Source: Cymbidium sinense (Eukaryota; Streptophyta; Magnoliopsida; Asparagales; Orchidaceae). Taken from it: a DNA stretch of 64,000 nucleotides. Below are positions 13,301 through 26,400 of this stretch, piece by piece. A program made the position numbers and the translations under genes. Position 1 is the stretch's first letter. Each line of letters starts with the position of its first letter. Under the pieces are notes generated by a model. It had not been told where the DNA came from. It did no database searches and worked only from the letters and a program-made list of their open reading frames with translations. The stretch lies in the NCBI GenBank assembly GCA_021442155.1, contig CM038215.1, positions 6,844,976 through 6,908,975 on the forward strand. The letters run 5' to 3'.

Positions 13301-14282
13301 TTTTTATGTAGTTTTAAGTTTATTTATTTATTTTATTTTCAGGTTGCATTTAGTTTAAGTTTTAGGATTATTTTTAGGTTTTATTTTTTTTACTCTATGT
13401 TTATTTTTAGTTTATTTTATTTTATTTAGTTTAGGGTTTAGGTTTAGTTTATTTTAGGTTTAGGTTTAGGTTTTATTTATTTTATTTTAGTTTATTTTTG
13501 TTTAAGTATAAGTTTATTTATTTTGTTTATTTTATTTTTTCTAGGTCTAGGTTATTCTTAGTTTAAGGATTAGTTTTTAGTTTTTATTTATTTTTAGGTT
13601 TTATTTTTAGGTTTATTTTTTGGTTTAGGTTTTTATTTTGTTTTTATTTTATTTTATTTTAGGTTTATTTTATTTTTATTTTAAGTTTAATTTTTATTTT
13701 ATTTAGGTTTTTTCTTCTAAGGTTTATTTTATTTATTTTTATTTAGTTTAAGTTTTTATTTATTTTAATTTAATTTATTTTTAAAGTTTATTCTCTTTTA
13801 TTTTTAGGTTTAGGTTTAGGATTTTATATTTGTTTTATTTTTAGGTTATATGTAGTTTAGATTTAGGTTTTTAGGTTTTTATGGTTTAGGCATTATTTTT
13901 TGGGTTCACTTTGGGTTTAGTGATCAGCATTATGGTTTAGTTTTGGTCCAGGGTTTAGTGTTAAGTAAGTTTATACAGTGTATTTGTGTTAGGGTTTAGC
14001 ATTTAAAGTTTATGGTTTAGGCTTTAGGGTTTTAGGGTTTAGGTAGGTTTAGGGTTATTTAGGTTTTGGGGTTTAGGGTTTAGGATTAAGGGTTTAGGAT
14101 TTAGGGTTTGGGGTTTAGGGTTTAGGGTTGTAGGATTAGGGTTTACGGTTTAGGTTTTATGGATTAGGGTTTAGGATTTAGGGTTTTAGGTTTTAAGGTT
14201 TAGGGCTTAGGGTTTAAGGTTTTTATGGTTTATGGTTTAGGGTTTAGGATTTAGGTTTTAGGTTTAGGGTTTAAGGTTTTGG
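10337..14282 (+). repeat. Telomere-like / AT-rich satellite block 4
   Basis: This block alternates TTTAGGG-rich tracts (10337-10640, 11380-11640, 12230-12560, 13880-14280) with AT-rich tracts. Anchors lie near 10644 (AAATTAAGTCAACTAGTAGG), 11639 and 12565, spaced about 0.93-1.0 kb, the most regular stretch in the window. No gene is seen. Confidence 0.92.
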
Positions 14283-14772
14283 TTTTTTTTTAACAGAGAA
14301 CAAATTCAGATTCAACATTTCTCCTTTTTGATTTTATAAGCCAAGTAACACAACAAGTTTTCAAAGATAAGCGACGACATAGAATAAAAATGAGCACACA
14401 TAGAGTAAATCAAAAACCATAGATAACTAGAACTGTCTCTACTATAAAGACACAGTTAAGTAAGGAGCAGATCGGATCAACTATTCATCAGTCTCTCTAG
14501 TTCCCATCAGAATCACCCTAGCATCTCGAGTAGCGGGATCCACCATCATATCCTTGATCTCTCCCATCAGCCACCTCAAAGGCTGTAACCTCCTTCATTC
14601 CTCCTATGTCCATGACCACCACTACAATGACCACCACCTCCATATCCACCAGCACCTCCAGATCCCCCAATACCACTGCGATAACTGTCGTGTCCACCTT
14701 CGCCTCCACTGCCGGATCTAGATTGATCCTAGTTAACGGTGATGTTTCGGCCGTCAAGGTTCTACCTATTCT
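14283..14772 (-). pseudogene. Glycine-rich RNA-binding protein gene 3' fragment, copy 3
   Basis: It has the same boundaries and orientation as copies 1 and 2. On the minus strand from the right edge it reads the RRM end (NLDGRNITVN), then QSRSGSGGEGG and a Gly-rich domain (SGGAGGYGGGGH). Defects are a stop at codon 3 (CAG to TAG, also in copies 1 and 5), a stop directly after VN (shared with copy 2), and TGA codons plus a frameshift near 14570-14590. The 3' UTR leads to a run of 9 T at 14283-14291, the longest poly(A) remnant of the six long copies together with copy 5. The shared stops tie it to copy 2 as a subfamily. Confidence 0.85.
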
Positions 14773-17434
14773 TAGGGTTTAGGTTTAGGTTTAGGTTTAA
14801 CTGTGATTATTTTTTAATTTATATAGTTACATTAGGTTAGGTTTAGGGTTTAGGGCTTAGGTTTTTTTTTAAAATTAAGAAACCTCGTAGGTTTAGGTTT
14901 ATTTAGGTTATTTTTATTTATTTTTATTTATTTTATTTTTTCATTTTAGTTATGTTTATTTTTTTTTTAGTTTAGTTTGTTTATTTTAGGTTTATGCTTA
15001 TTTTTTAGTTTAATTTTATTTTTATTTTATTTTTTAGGTTTAGGTTTTATTTTTTATTCTTTGGTTTAAGTTTAGGTTTTTTTTTAGGTTTAGGTTTTTG
15101 GTTTTTATTTTAGGTTTATTTTTTGGTTTTATATTTTAATTTTGATTAAGGTTTATTTTTAGTTTATTTTATTTTATTTAGTTTAGAGTTTATGTTTAGG
15201 TTTTATTTTTAAAATTTAGCTTATTTTAGTTTAGGTTTAGGTTTATTTTAGTTTGTTTATTTTAGGTGTAGGTTTTTTTTAAGTTTATGGTTTGGGTTTT
15301 ATTTTTTATTTTTTTTGGGTTTTATTTTTAGGTTTATCTTTTAGTTTTATGTTTTTATTTAGCTTTATTTTATTTTATTTTTTATTTTATTTTCTTTAAT
15401 TTTATTTATGTTTTTATTTTATATTTATTTATTTTTTAGTTTATTTTAGGTTATTATTTATTTTATTTTTTTTAGTTTTATTTTTTTTTATATTATATTA
15501 TTTTAGGTTTTAGGTTTTAGGTTTTAGGGTTGAGAGTTTAGGGTTTAGTGTTTACAGGTTAGGGTTTTATGGTTTATGGTTTGTATTTTGTTTGTAGATT
15601 TAGGGTTTGGGGTTTGGGTTTAGGGTTAGGTTTTTTTTAAATCTATAAACTCATAGGTTTAGGTTTATTTAGTTTATTGTTTATTTATTTCAGTTTATTT
15701 TATTTTTTATTTCTATTTATCTTTATTTTTTATTTATTTATTTTTTTATTTTAGATTTTGTTATTTTATTCTTGGTTTAGTTTTTTATTTAGTTTTCTTA
15801 TTTTGTCTAGTTTATTTCTTTTATTTATTTTATTTTAGTTTAGTTTTATTTTATTTTTTATTTTCTTTTAGATTTAGGTTAAGGTTTAGGTTTAGGTTTA
15901 GATTTAGGTTTTAGTTTATGTTTTAATTTAATTTTTTTCTTTTATTTTAGTCTAGGCTTTTTATTTATTTAATTTTTATGTTTTATTTAGTTTGGGTTTA
16001 GCATTTAGATTTAAGGTTTAGGATTAAGTTTTTTTTTAGGTAGGGGTTTAAGTTAGGATTTTAGGTAATGGGTCAGGGTTTAGGGTTTTAGATTTTAGGG
16101 TTTAGGTTAGGGTTTTGTGGTTTAGGTTTAAGGTTTAGGGTTTGGGTTTTTTTGGTTTTAGGTTTTTGGGTTTATTTTATGTTTTTTTGGATTTTTTCAT
16201 TTATTTTTAGTTTGTTTTTATTTTATTTTATGTTTAGGTTTTATTTTTATTCTTTGGTTTAAGTTTAGGTTTTTTTTTAGGTTTAGGTTTTATTTTAGGT
16301 TTATTTTTGGTTTTATATTTTAATTTTGATTAAGGTTTATTTTTAGTTTATTTTATTTTATTTAGTTTAGAGTTTAGGTTTAGGTTTTCTTTTTAAAATT
16401 TAGCTTATTTTAGTTTAGGTTTAGGTTTATTTTAGTTTGTTTATTTTAGGTGTAGGTTTTTTTTAAGTTTATGGTTTGGGTTTTATTTTTTATTTTTTTT
16501 TTGGGTTTTATTTTTAGGTTTATCTTTTAGTTTTACATTTTTATTTAGCTTTTATTTTTATTTTATTTTAGGTTTATTTTATTTTAATTTTTATTTATGT
16601 TTTTTATTTTTATATTTATTTATTTTTTAGTTTATTTTAGGTTATTATTTATTTTATTTTAGTTTAGTTTTTATTTTTTTATATTATATTATTTTTAGGT
16701 TTCGAGTTTAGGTTTTTAGGTTTTTAGGGTTGAGAGTTTAGGGTTTAGTGTTTAGAGTTTAGGGTTTTATGGTTTATGGTTTAGGGTTTAGGGTTGTAGA
16801 TTTAGGGTTTGGGGTTTAGGGTTTAGGATTAGGTTTTTTTTTTAAATTCTATAAACTCATAGGTTTAGGTTTATTTAGTTTATTGTTTATTTATTTCAGT
16901 TTATTTTATTTTTTATTTCTATTTATCTTTATTTTTTATTTATTTATTTTTTATTTTAGGTTTTGTTATTTTTATTCTTGGTTTAGTTTTTTATTTTATT
17001 TAATTTTCTTATTTTTTTGTCTAGTTTAGCTTTTTATTTATTTTATTTTAGTTTAGTTTTTATTTTTATTTTATTTTCTTTTAAGATTTAGGTTAAGGTT
17101 TAGGTTTAGGTTTAGATTTAGGTTTTAGTTTATGTTTTAATTTAATTTAATTTTTTTCTTTTATTTTTGTTTAGGCTTTTTATTTATTTAATTTTTAGGT
17201 TTTATTTAGTTTGGGTTTAGGTTTCTAGATTTTAAGGGTTTAGGATTAGTTTAGGGTTTAGGGTTTAGGGTTTAGGGTTTAGGGTTTAAGTTTTAGGATT
17301 TTAGGTATTGGGTTCAGGGTTTAGGGTTTAGATTTTAGGGTTTTTAGCTTTAGGGTTGTGGTTTAGGGTTGGTTTAGGTTTAGGTTTTTTGGTTTAGGGT
17401 TTTGGGTTTAGGTTTTATGTTTAGGGTTTTTGGA
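14773..17434 (+). repeat. Telomere-like / AT-rich satellite block 5 with a 1.2-kb tandem duplication
   Basis: Anchors lie near 14872, 15639 and 16844; the last two share an unusual form (AAAT..ATAAACTCATAGG). Sequence from about 15040 to 16010 is repeated at about 16235-17230 with an offset of 1193-1205 bp. Matching landmarks are ATTCTTTGGTTTAAG at 15056 and 16249, and ATAAACTCATAGG at 15645 and 16850. The two copies differ mostly by T-run length and small indels. Five perfect TTTAGGG units in tandem lie at 17250-17284. No gene is seen. Confidence 0.9.
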
Positions 17435-17890
17435 TTTTTTCTAGCAGAGAACAAATTCAGATTCAACATTTCATCAACCAAGTAATAGACGAAGTTTTCT
17501 AAGACACAAGTGACGACATAAATAAAAAATGAGCACGCATTAAGCAAATCAAGAACCTTAGATAACTAGAACTGTCTCTACAGTAAAGGCAGTTCCGTAA
17601 GCAGCAGATCAAATCAGCCGTTCTTTAGTTTCTCCAATTCCCATCAGAACCACACCAGGCTCTCAAATAGCGGGATCAATAACCATATCCTTGATCTCTC
17701 CTTTCGCCACCACCATGGTTGTAACCTCCATCGCTCCTCCCACCTTCATAACTACCACTGCCCCGACCACTACCTCCATATCCCACTTCCGATCCCCATT
17801 ACCATGATAATCGCCGCTTTTTCCACCCCCCAGATCTAGACTGAGCCTAGTTGATGGTGCTGTTCCTACTGTCAAGGTTTTGCCCATTCT
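17435..17890 (-). pseudogene. Glycine-rich RNA-binding protein gene 3' fragment, copy 4
   Basis: The minus-strand frame from the right edge reads NGQNLDSRNSTIN, a stop, AQSRSGG, and then loses the Gly-rich frame at once through indels around 17800-17830. The Gly-rich domain can be followed only by switching frames. Codon 3 is still Gln. The stop after the IN dipeptide replaces the Gln kept in copies 1, 5 and 6. The 3' UTR and a run of 6 T (17435-17440) are present on the left, and the 5' boundary is the same AATGGG / TTAGGG junction. This is the most eroded of the six long copies. Confidence 0.82.
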
Positions 17891-20099
17891 TAGGGTTTAA
17901 CTTTAGGTTTAGGCTTATTAGTCTTTCAGGTTTATGCTTATTTTTTAATATATTTAGTTACTTTATGTTTAGATTTAGGTTTTATGTTTTAGGGTTTATG
18001 GTCTAGGGTTTAAGTTAGGGTTTAGGGTTTAGGGTTTAAGGTCATAGGTTTATACTTTTAGGGTTTAAGGTTTAGGGATATGATTTAAGGTTTAGGGCTT
18101 AGGGTTTTTTATGGTCTTAAATTAAGTAAACTGGTAGGTTTAGGTTTGTTTAGTAAATTTAGTTTAGTTTATTTATTTAAAATTTTAGTATACTTTTTCC
18201 ATTTAAGTTTATTTTTTATTTTTATTTAGTTTAATTTATTTATTTTTGGTTTATTTATTTTAGTTTAGGTTTTTTATTTTAGTTTATTTCTTAGGTTTAG
18301 GTTTAGGTTTAGGTTTATTTTTTATTTGAGTTTTATTTTTATTATATTTATTAAGTTTAGGTTTTATTTTTTATTTTTAGGTTTATGTTTAGGCTTTTAT
18401 TTTATTTTTTTATGTTTAGGTTTATTTTATTTTTATTTTAAGTTTAGGTTTTTTATGTTTTAGATTTAGGTTTTAATTTTCCTTTACTTTTTGGTTTATT
18501 TTTTTGGTTTAGGATTTTATTTAGTTTTCATTATATTTTATTTTAGGTTTATTTTATTTTTATTGTACGTTTAGTTTTTATTTTATTTAGGTTTTCTATT
18601 CTTAAATTCATTTTATTTTTTTAGTTTAGTTTAGGTTTTTATTTATTTCATTTTAGTTTATTTTTATTTTTTATTTTATTTTATTTTAGTTTTAGGTTTT
18701 ATATTTAAGTTAGTTTAGTATTAGTTTTATTTTATTTTATTTTATTATTTTATTTAGGTTTAGGTTTTTTATTTATTTTATTTTTATGTTTTATTTAGTT
18801 TAGGTTTAGGTTTTTATGTTTTTAGGATTTAGGGTTTAGGGTTTATGGTTTAGGTTGTGGTTTAGGTTTTAGGGTTTAGGGTTTTGGGGTTTAGGGTTTG
18901 GCCTGGTTAAGGTTTATGAGGTTTGGCTTTAGAGTTTAGGGTTTTTAGTGTTTAGGGTTTAGGATTTAGGGTTAGGGTTAGGGTTAGGGTTTAAGGTTGT
19001 AGGTTTAGGGTTGTAAGTTTAGGGTTTAGGGTTTAGGGTTTAGGATTTAGTGTTTAGTGTATAGGCTTAAGGTATAGAGTTTTTTTTTAATTTAAGTAAA
19101 CTTATAGGTTTATGTTTATTCAGTTTATTTAGTTTATTTTATATTTTTCTTTAGGTCTATTTTTTATTTAGTTTATTTTATTTTTTGATGTTTATTTATT
19201 TTAGTTTACTTTTTAGGTTTGGGTTTAAGTTTATGTTTATTTTTTAGTTTAGTTTTATTTTTATTTTATTTTTTACATTTAGGCTTTATTTTTTATTTTT
19301 AGGTTTAAGTTTCAATTTTTATTTTTATTTTTTTGGTTTAAGTTTTAGGTTTTTTTTAAGTTTAGGTTTATTTTATTTTAATTTATTTAGGTTTAAGTTT
19401 AGGTTTAGTTTATATTAGGTTTAGGTTTAGGTTTTATTTATTTAGTTTAGTTTTTTTTTTAGTTTTATTTTATTTTATTTAGGGTTTAGGTTTTTATTTT
19501 AGGTTTTTTTATGTTTATTATTTATGTTTAGGTTTTTATTTAGTTTTCATTTTATTTTATTTTAGGATTATTTTATTTTTATTTTACATTTAAGTATTAT
19601 TTTATTTTTAATTTAGTCTATGTTTTTTTTATTTTAATTAATTTTAAATTTATATTTTATTTTATTTTTAGGTTTAGGTTTAGGTTTAGGTTTTAGTTTA
19701 GGTTTTCATTTTATTTTAGTTTTTATTTTATTTAGGTTTAGGTTTTTTATTTATTTTATTTTCAGGTTTTATTTAGTTTAGGTTTTTATTTTTAGGTTTT
19801 TAGGGTTTAGGGTTTAAGTTTAAGGATTTGGTTTTTATTTATTTTAGTTTAGTTTGTTTGAGTTTAGGTGTATTTTTATTTTATTTTGATTATTTTAGGT
19901 TTATTTTTTTTAGTTTAAGTTTAATTTTTTGTTTATTTTTATGATTTATTTTTAGGTTTATTTTTTAGGTTTAGGTTTTTATTTTAATATATTTTTAGGT
20001 TTAGGTTTGATTAAGTCAGTTTTAGTTTTTAGGTTTTAGGCTTTTAGTGTTTATTCTGATTTAGGGTTTATGGTATAGGGAGGATTTAGGGGTTTGGGG

Positions 20100-20480
20100 T
20101 TTAGCATTTAGGGTTATATGTATATGAGCTCAGAGAGTCAGTTAGGTTTTAGCCTGGGTTTTAGGGCCCAGGAATGGTGGAGGGCCCAGGGCCTGCAGGT
20201 GGAGGTTTAGGGGGTGGCTCCGGTTTGGCCTAGTCAGCCTTTGGGCTCAGGGTTTTAGGTCAGGTTTATAGTTGGGATAGGTGGGTATGGTCTTTGGGGT
20301 TTAGGGTTTAGGGCTCAGGGATTAGATGGAAGTTATATGGATGGTTTAGTGGTTAGGGTTAGGGTGGGGTTAGGCTGGCCTGATCACGCCTCAAAGTGTA
20401 GCTCAGTTTAGGGTTTGGGGTTTAGGGTTTGGTGGAGGTTTAAGGGTCATTAACTCTTTAGGGTGTGGATTTAGCTTTTG
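20100..20480. other. C-enriched island inside satellite (GGCCCAGGG / GGCCTGG words)
   Basis: This stretch has words such as AGGGCCCAGG, GGCCTGCAGG, GGCTCCGG and GTTTGGCC embedded in TTTAGGG-like sequence. Neighbouring DNA on the same strand has almost no C. No open frame or known family is visible. It may be a real satellite variant or a consensus error in low-complexity DNA. Confidence 0.6.
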
Positions 20481-22839
20481 TTTAGGATTTTTTAAATAAA
20501 GAAACCCGATAGTTTAGGTTTTTTAATTTATTTTATATTTTAGTTTATTTTAATTTTATTTTATTTAGTTTATCCATTTTAGTTTAGGTTTTATTTTAGT
20601 TTATTTTTTGTGTTTGGTCTCAAGTTTTTTTGAGTTTTATTTATTTTACTTTATTTTTTTTTTAGTTTGTTTTATTTTTCTTTTAGGTTTGCATTTAGGT
20701 TTTTTTTAAGTTTATTTTAGTTTATTATTTTTTTGTTTATTTTATTTTATTTAAATTTTAAATTTGTATTTAGGTTTACTTTATTTTAGGTTTAGGTTTA
20801 TTTATTTTAGTTTAGTTTATTTTAGTTCAGGTTTAGGTTTTTATTTATTTCTTTTAGGTTTAGGTTTTTTTTTCTGTTTAAGGTTTAGGTTTTAATTTTT
20901 ATATATTTTTAGCTTTATTGCTTAGGTTTAGGTTTTTATTTAGTTTTTTACTTTAGGTTGATTTTATTTTTATTTTACATTTATGTTTTACTTTTAAGTT
21001 TATTTTATCTTTTAGTTTAGTTTAGGTTTTTATTTATTATGTTTTAGTTTAGTTTTTATTTTTTATTTTATTCTATTTTAGGTTTAGGTTTAGATTTAGG
21101 TTTATGTTTTAGTTTATGATTTTATTTAATTTTTATTTCTTTTATTTTATTTAGGTTTAGGTTTTTTTTACTTATTTTATTTTTATGTTTTATTTAGTAG
21201 GTTTAGGTTTTTAGGTTTTTAGGGTTAGGATTTAGAGTTTTGTCCGTGGTTTTTAGTCTTTAGGGATTGGGGTCAGGGTTGTCAGGTTTTGGGGTTTATA
21301 TTTAGTAGTTTTAAGCCTTTTAAAGATTTAGTGGCTCAGCCTCATGCCTGTGGTTTGTGAAGTTTAGGTTTATGGCTCACTGGAGTTAAGGTTTATCCAG
21401 CTTTAGAGTTTGGGGTAGGGTGGTTATAATAGCATTTAAGGTTGAGGATCCAGCCTGTGGTTTTTAGAGTTTAGAGTTTGTTAGGTTGTTAGTGGTCAGT
21501 AGTTGCATGTTTCATTTTAGTTTTAGGATTTAGTGTTTGTAGTTTTAGTGGTTTTGGTTTTTTTTTGTAGAAAAATTAATTAAACTTGTAGGTTTAGGTT
21601 TATTCAGTTTATTCAGTTTATTTAATATTTGAATTTAGATTTTTTTTTTATTTAGTGTAGTTTATTTATTTTAGTTTTGATTTTTATTCTAGTTTATCTT
21701 TTAGGTTTGGGTTTAGGTTTATGTTTATTTTCTAGTTTAGTTTTATTTTTATTTTATTTTTAGGTTTAATTTTTATTTTTTATTTTTAGGTTTAGGTTTA
21801 GGTTTTTATTTCATTTTTTAGGTTTAAACTTTAGTTTTTTATTTTAGGTTTATTTTTAGATTTTATTTTTTAGTTTAGGTTTAGGTTTATTTCTAGTTTA
21901 TTTTATTTTCTTTAGTTTAGGTTTAAGTTTAGGTTTAGTTTATTTTTGGTTTAGGTTTCGGTTTTACTAATTTACTTTAGTTTATGGTTAGGTTTAATTT
22001 ATTTTTGTTTTAGGTTTGATTTTTTTTTTGTTTAGCATTTAGGTTTTATTTTTTATTTAATTTTAGGTTTTTTATGGTTTATTGTTTAGGTTTAGGTTTT
22101 TATGTAGTTTTTATTTTATTTTTTATGTTTAATTTATTTTTATTTTATGTTTAGGTATTATTTTATTTAGGTTTTTTATTTTTAAGTTTAACTTATTTTT
22201 TTAGTTTAGTTTATGTTTTTATTTATTTTATTTATGTTAATTTTATATTTTTTTATTTCATTTTTTTTAAAGTTTAGGTTTAGGTTTAGGTTTAGATTTA
22301 GATTTTAGTTTAGGTTTTTATTTTATCTTATTTAGGTTTAGTTTTTTTATTTATTTTATTTTTAGGTTTTATTTAGTTTACGTTTTGGTTTTTAGGTTTT
22401 TAGAGTTTAGGGTTTAGGGTTTAAGGTTTAGGGTTTAGGGTTTAGGGTTTTATGGTTTAGGTTTTGGGTTTTGGGTTTAGGCTTTATTTATTTTAGTTTA
22501 GTTTATTTAAGTTTAGGTTTATGTTTATTTATTTTTGGTTAATTTTAGGTTTAGGATTTTTTTTTAGTTTTGGGCTTTAGGTTTAATTTTTTATTTATTT
22601 CTAAGTTTTATTTTTTAGGTCTATATTTTAAGTCCAAGTTTTTTTTAGTTTTGATTTTATTTTCTTTTAGGTTTATTTTGTTTCTATTTGATCAGTTTTA
22701 TTTTATTTAGGTTTTTATTTTTAGTTTTATTTTATTTTTGATGGGTTTATTTATTTTATTTTAATTTATTTTATTTTATTTTATTTTAGATTAGTTTAGT
22801 TTAGTTTAGTGGTTTTATTTAGGTTGGTTTTATTTTATA

Positions 22840-23300
22840 GTGTTATTTAGCCTGGGTTTTGGTTAGTCAGTGATAAGATGGTAGTTTAGTTTAGTGGTGG
22901 GTGTGGTTTGGGAGGTTTTCAGGCCCAGTTTAGGCCCAGGCAAGCCTGTAATCATGTGGGGTCAGTGGGTTGATTAGGCTCAGGTTGTGCCTGTGGCCTG
23001 GTTTATAGGGGTGAGGTAGGTTTTGGGTAGTGTCAGTGGCCTTTTTTGGGGTTTAGGGTTGACATCCAAGGTAGTGATTTAAGAGGTGGTAGGGCCTCAG
23101 TTTCTTATTAGTGGGTCATTATTATTAGGTTTTAGGTTTTATAGTTTAGGGATTCTGTTAGGAGGGGCTTAGTGTTTTAGATTTAAGGATTGGGTTTCTT
23201 TTTAGTGTTTAGGTTTCTGCCGGGTTTAGGTTTTAAGGGTTTTAGTTTTTAGGTTCAGTTTCTGGGTCAGGATTAAGGTTAGTTTTAGTGTTTATGGTTT
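22840..23300. other. C-enriched island inside satellite
   Basis: It carries AGGCCCAG, AGGCCCAGGC, GGCTCAGG and CCTGTGGCCTGG words amid degenerate TTTAGGG sequence, like the islands near 20.2, 42.8, 44.6 and 45.5 kb. There is no coding signal. Shorter similar pieces are at 21235-21540 and 24050-24260. Confidence 0.55.
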
Positions 23301-24744
23301 AGGCTTTAGGGTTTAGGATTTTTTATTTAGGGTTTAAGGTTTAGCGTTTAGGGATTTTTTTTAATTGATGAAACCGGTAGGTTTAGATTTATTTAATTTA
23401 TTTAGTTTATTTTATATTTTTTCTTAGGTTTATTTTTTATTTTTATTTTGTTTAGCTTATTTATTTTAGTTTAGGTTTTTTATTTTAGATTATTTTTTAG
23501 GTTTAGGTTTAGGTTTACGTTTATTTTTCTAGTTTAGTTTTTTTTTTAGGTTTATGTTTTAATTTTATTTTTTAAGGTTTAGGTTTAGGTTTTTATTTTA
23601 CTTTTTTTATGTTTTGGTTTAAGATTTTTTATTTTAGGTTTATCTTTAAGTTTAGGTTTTTTTTTAGTTTATTTTATTTTATTTAGTTTAGGTTTTTGTT
23701 TATGTTTACTTTATTCGTTTAGTTTAGGTTTTATTTATTTGGTTTTTTTTTTTAGTCCGGTTTAAGTTTTATTTATTTATTTTATTTTAGGTTTATTTTA
23801 TTTATTTTTAAGTTTATTACTTAGGTTTGGTTTTTATTTTAGATTGACTTTATTTTTCTTTATGTTTAGTTTTACTTTTAGTTTATTTTATTTTAGTTTA
23901 ATGTAGGTTTTATTTAATTTTATTTTAATTTAGTTTTATTATTTTATTTTATTTTAAGTTTAGGTTTAGGTTTAGTTTAGGTTTTATTTTATTTTATTAT
24001 TTTTTATTTTATTTAGGTTTAAGTTTATTTATTTATTTTATTTTTAGGTTACAGTTTTATGTTTTAGGTTGTGTGTTTTGTGCTTGGGGTTGGTTTGGTT
24101 TATAGGGTTTGTTTAGGGTTTAATATTTGGGATTTAGGGTTTTGGGAGGTTTAGTTAGTTTAGGGTTTAGAGTTTTAGGGTAGGTTTTATTTTAGGGCCT
24201 TTAGGGTTTAGGTGGGCTTTTTTGGGTCAGGGCTGGCTTTTGGTTTGGCCAGGATGGGTTTAAATTTTATTTATTTTAGTTTAGTTTATTTTTGTTTAGG
24301 TTTATGTTTATTTTCTTTTATTTATTTTAGGTTTAGGTTTTTTTTTTAAGTTTAGGGTTTAGGTTTAGTTCTTTAATTATTTTCAGGTATTATTTTTGAG
24401 TTATTTTTTAGGTATAGGTTATTATTTAGTTTTAATTTTATGTTTATTTTTTTATTTTCCATTTAGTTTTTATTAGGTATTTTATTTTTAATTTTATTTT
24501 ATTTTTTTAGTTTAGTTAAGGTTTTATTTATTTTATTTTAATTTAGTTTTTATTTATTATTTTATTTTATTTTTATGTTTAGGTTTATGTTTAGGTTTAG
24601 TTTTTAGTTTAGGTTTTTATTTTATATAGGTTTAGGTTTTTTTTTTAATTTATTTTATTTTAGGTTTTATTTAATTTATTTTAATTTTAGGTTCTATTTA
24701 GTTTAGGTTTAGGTTTGTAGGTTTTTATGGTTTAATGTTTATGA

Positions 24745-24757
24745 TTTAGGGTTTATG
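24745..24757. repeat. Target-site duplication of LINE copy B, left copy
   Basis: TTTAGGGTTTATG directly precedes the T-run of LINE copy B. The identical 13-mer recurs at 26401-26413, directly after the other end of the element. Both positions abut the element exactly, and the string includes a non-canonical TTTATG step, so it is more than the generic repeat. Confidence 0.72.
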
Positions 24758-26400
24758 TTTTTTTTTTTGGGAAACCCCATATAGGGGGAATTTTATTGCC
24801 ACAAAAAGAGGGTTATAAGATCCTTAAGAGGGGATAAACTCCAAAATTATGGCTCAAAGAGCTACAATCAGCCTAGAGAGTAAATCCCATATCTAAGTAC
24901 AACCAAAAGCAAAATAAAAGAGAAAAGTAAAGCAAAAGATACAAAGTGATTAACATAGATAAGCCAATGGATAGATCTGGGCCAAAGCTCTTCGGCATGA
25001 CAAAATGCATGCCAGTAGAGAATAAACCTACAAGAGAAAAAGAGAAGTGCATCTACAAAAATGAAGAAAGATAGAAATTAGAATAGTTAAAGTAGTACAG
25101 AGAAAGTGAAAAATGAGAGCAAAGATAAACCGAGGAAAATTATAGAGAAGTGTGTGAAAGAAGGCTCGTGCTCCACACCAAATTGGGGCAAAAGAAAATA
25201 TGAGCATCCAAACCGAAGGGTTACATCACAAGCTACTACCAAACCAAGAAGGAGTGAAATCATCACCCATCATACACAAACTTGTGAGAAGAAAGCAGTC
25301 ATTTGTTCAAAGTCTTATGGACCTTAGTACCTACAAACCTAAACAAAGCCATATATAATATAGAAAGAGATATAAAGAGCGAAAGATAAGGGTCCCATGC
25401 TGAAAATTATCATCAATATAGTCACCATGGCATGAGAATCCCGATACATATGAGAATGAGCCATCTTTGCTAGAATCCCTTTTAAAACCATAGCCAAGAG
25501 TATAATTAGGCCAGCATAAAAACCCACCATAAGAGAATAGCAGAAAAAGCAACCTGCTGAAATCCTTCTAAGCAAATCAATAAGCCAAACATATGAGACA
25601 TATATGAAACTTTCGTGCCGAGATACCTGAGTATAGTCCAAAAAGGAAACCCAATCATAATAAGCAATGCAGATGTTAACAACCCCCTTATTAATAACCA
25701 TTGCAGAAGTTAATAAAAAGCAAATGTAAAGCAATGCAGCAGAACCCAAACCCAAGTACAACAAGTGATGCAGAAGTCTAAAAGGGCCAAGGTGAGAATG
25801 CAATGACAGATTAGTTGTACTAGTAACCACAGGAAATAGGCTGCATTCCACTGTAAACATCACCAAATAAAGACAATAAACACACCAAGAATAAAGATGT
25901 CGGGCATAAAACTTGATAATTCAGATCAGCAAACAACCAACACAATAAGACAAAGATAGCTGTCCATAGAACCACCATTTAGAATAAAGCGATTGCATAA
26001 GATAAAAACCAAGTAGATAGAAGCATAATCACGAGATCACTGCGAAGTCTAAGCGAACCAAGATGGAAAAAAAAGCAGCAGATTAAGTAGTCCATAGATA
26101 TCAAGTGATAAGCAGCAGCCCAGACACAAATAGCAAAAACAATCAGTAAGCCAACCCCATAAGCAGCTTGTTGGACATAGGACCCTAAAGTCCCATAGTC
26201 AATAGATAAAATAACAAAAAAATTATTGCACCCACCATAAGATAATCCAATATAGAATAGAGAAACAACATAGACACTTAGGGGGTTTAAAGGAGAGCCA
26301 ACATTGGAATCCTAAAAAACCAAGATAGTAGATAACCAAGACAACAAGCAACCAAGACAGCAAATAACAGCTAGCTTGCCATAAATCCACCCATTCAGAG
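24758..26400 (-). mobile_element. LINE copy B, 5'-truncated, 3' tail only
   Basis: The element begins with a run of 11 T (poly(A) on the minus strand), followed by GGGAAACCCCATATAGGGGG as in copy A. It is collinear with copy A to about 2835 of that copy and with copy C to about 33.9 kb, so it retains only about 1.6 kb of the 3' tail and no protein domain. One GCACCCACCATAAGATAA unit lies near 26228. A minus-strand frame of 175 codons (25339-25866) is open and hydrophobic. Parts of it also read in copy A (for example KMAHSHMYRDSHAMVTILMI), but the DNA itself is similar, so this is not evidence of coding. It is flanked by a 13-bp duplication in telomere-like DNA. Confidence 0.87.

Larger units (their letters stand above)
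17891..24757 (+). repeat. Telomere-like / AT-rich satellite block 6
   Basis: Anchors lie near 18119 (AAATTAAGTAAACTGGTAGG, matching the consensus), 19089, 20494, 21573 and 23362. AT-rich tracts dominate; TTTAGGG tracts are at 17891-18110, 18815-19080 and 22390-22490. Several sub-blocks (about 20100-20480, 21235-21540, 22840-23300, 24050-24260) are unusually rich in C and in GGCC/CAG words and are listed separately. No gene is seen. The block ends at the 13-bp target-site duplication of LINE copy B (24745-24757). Confidence 0.9.
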
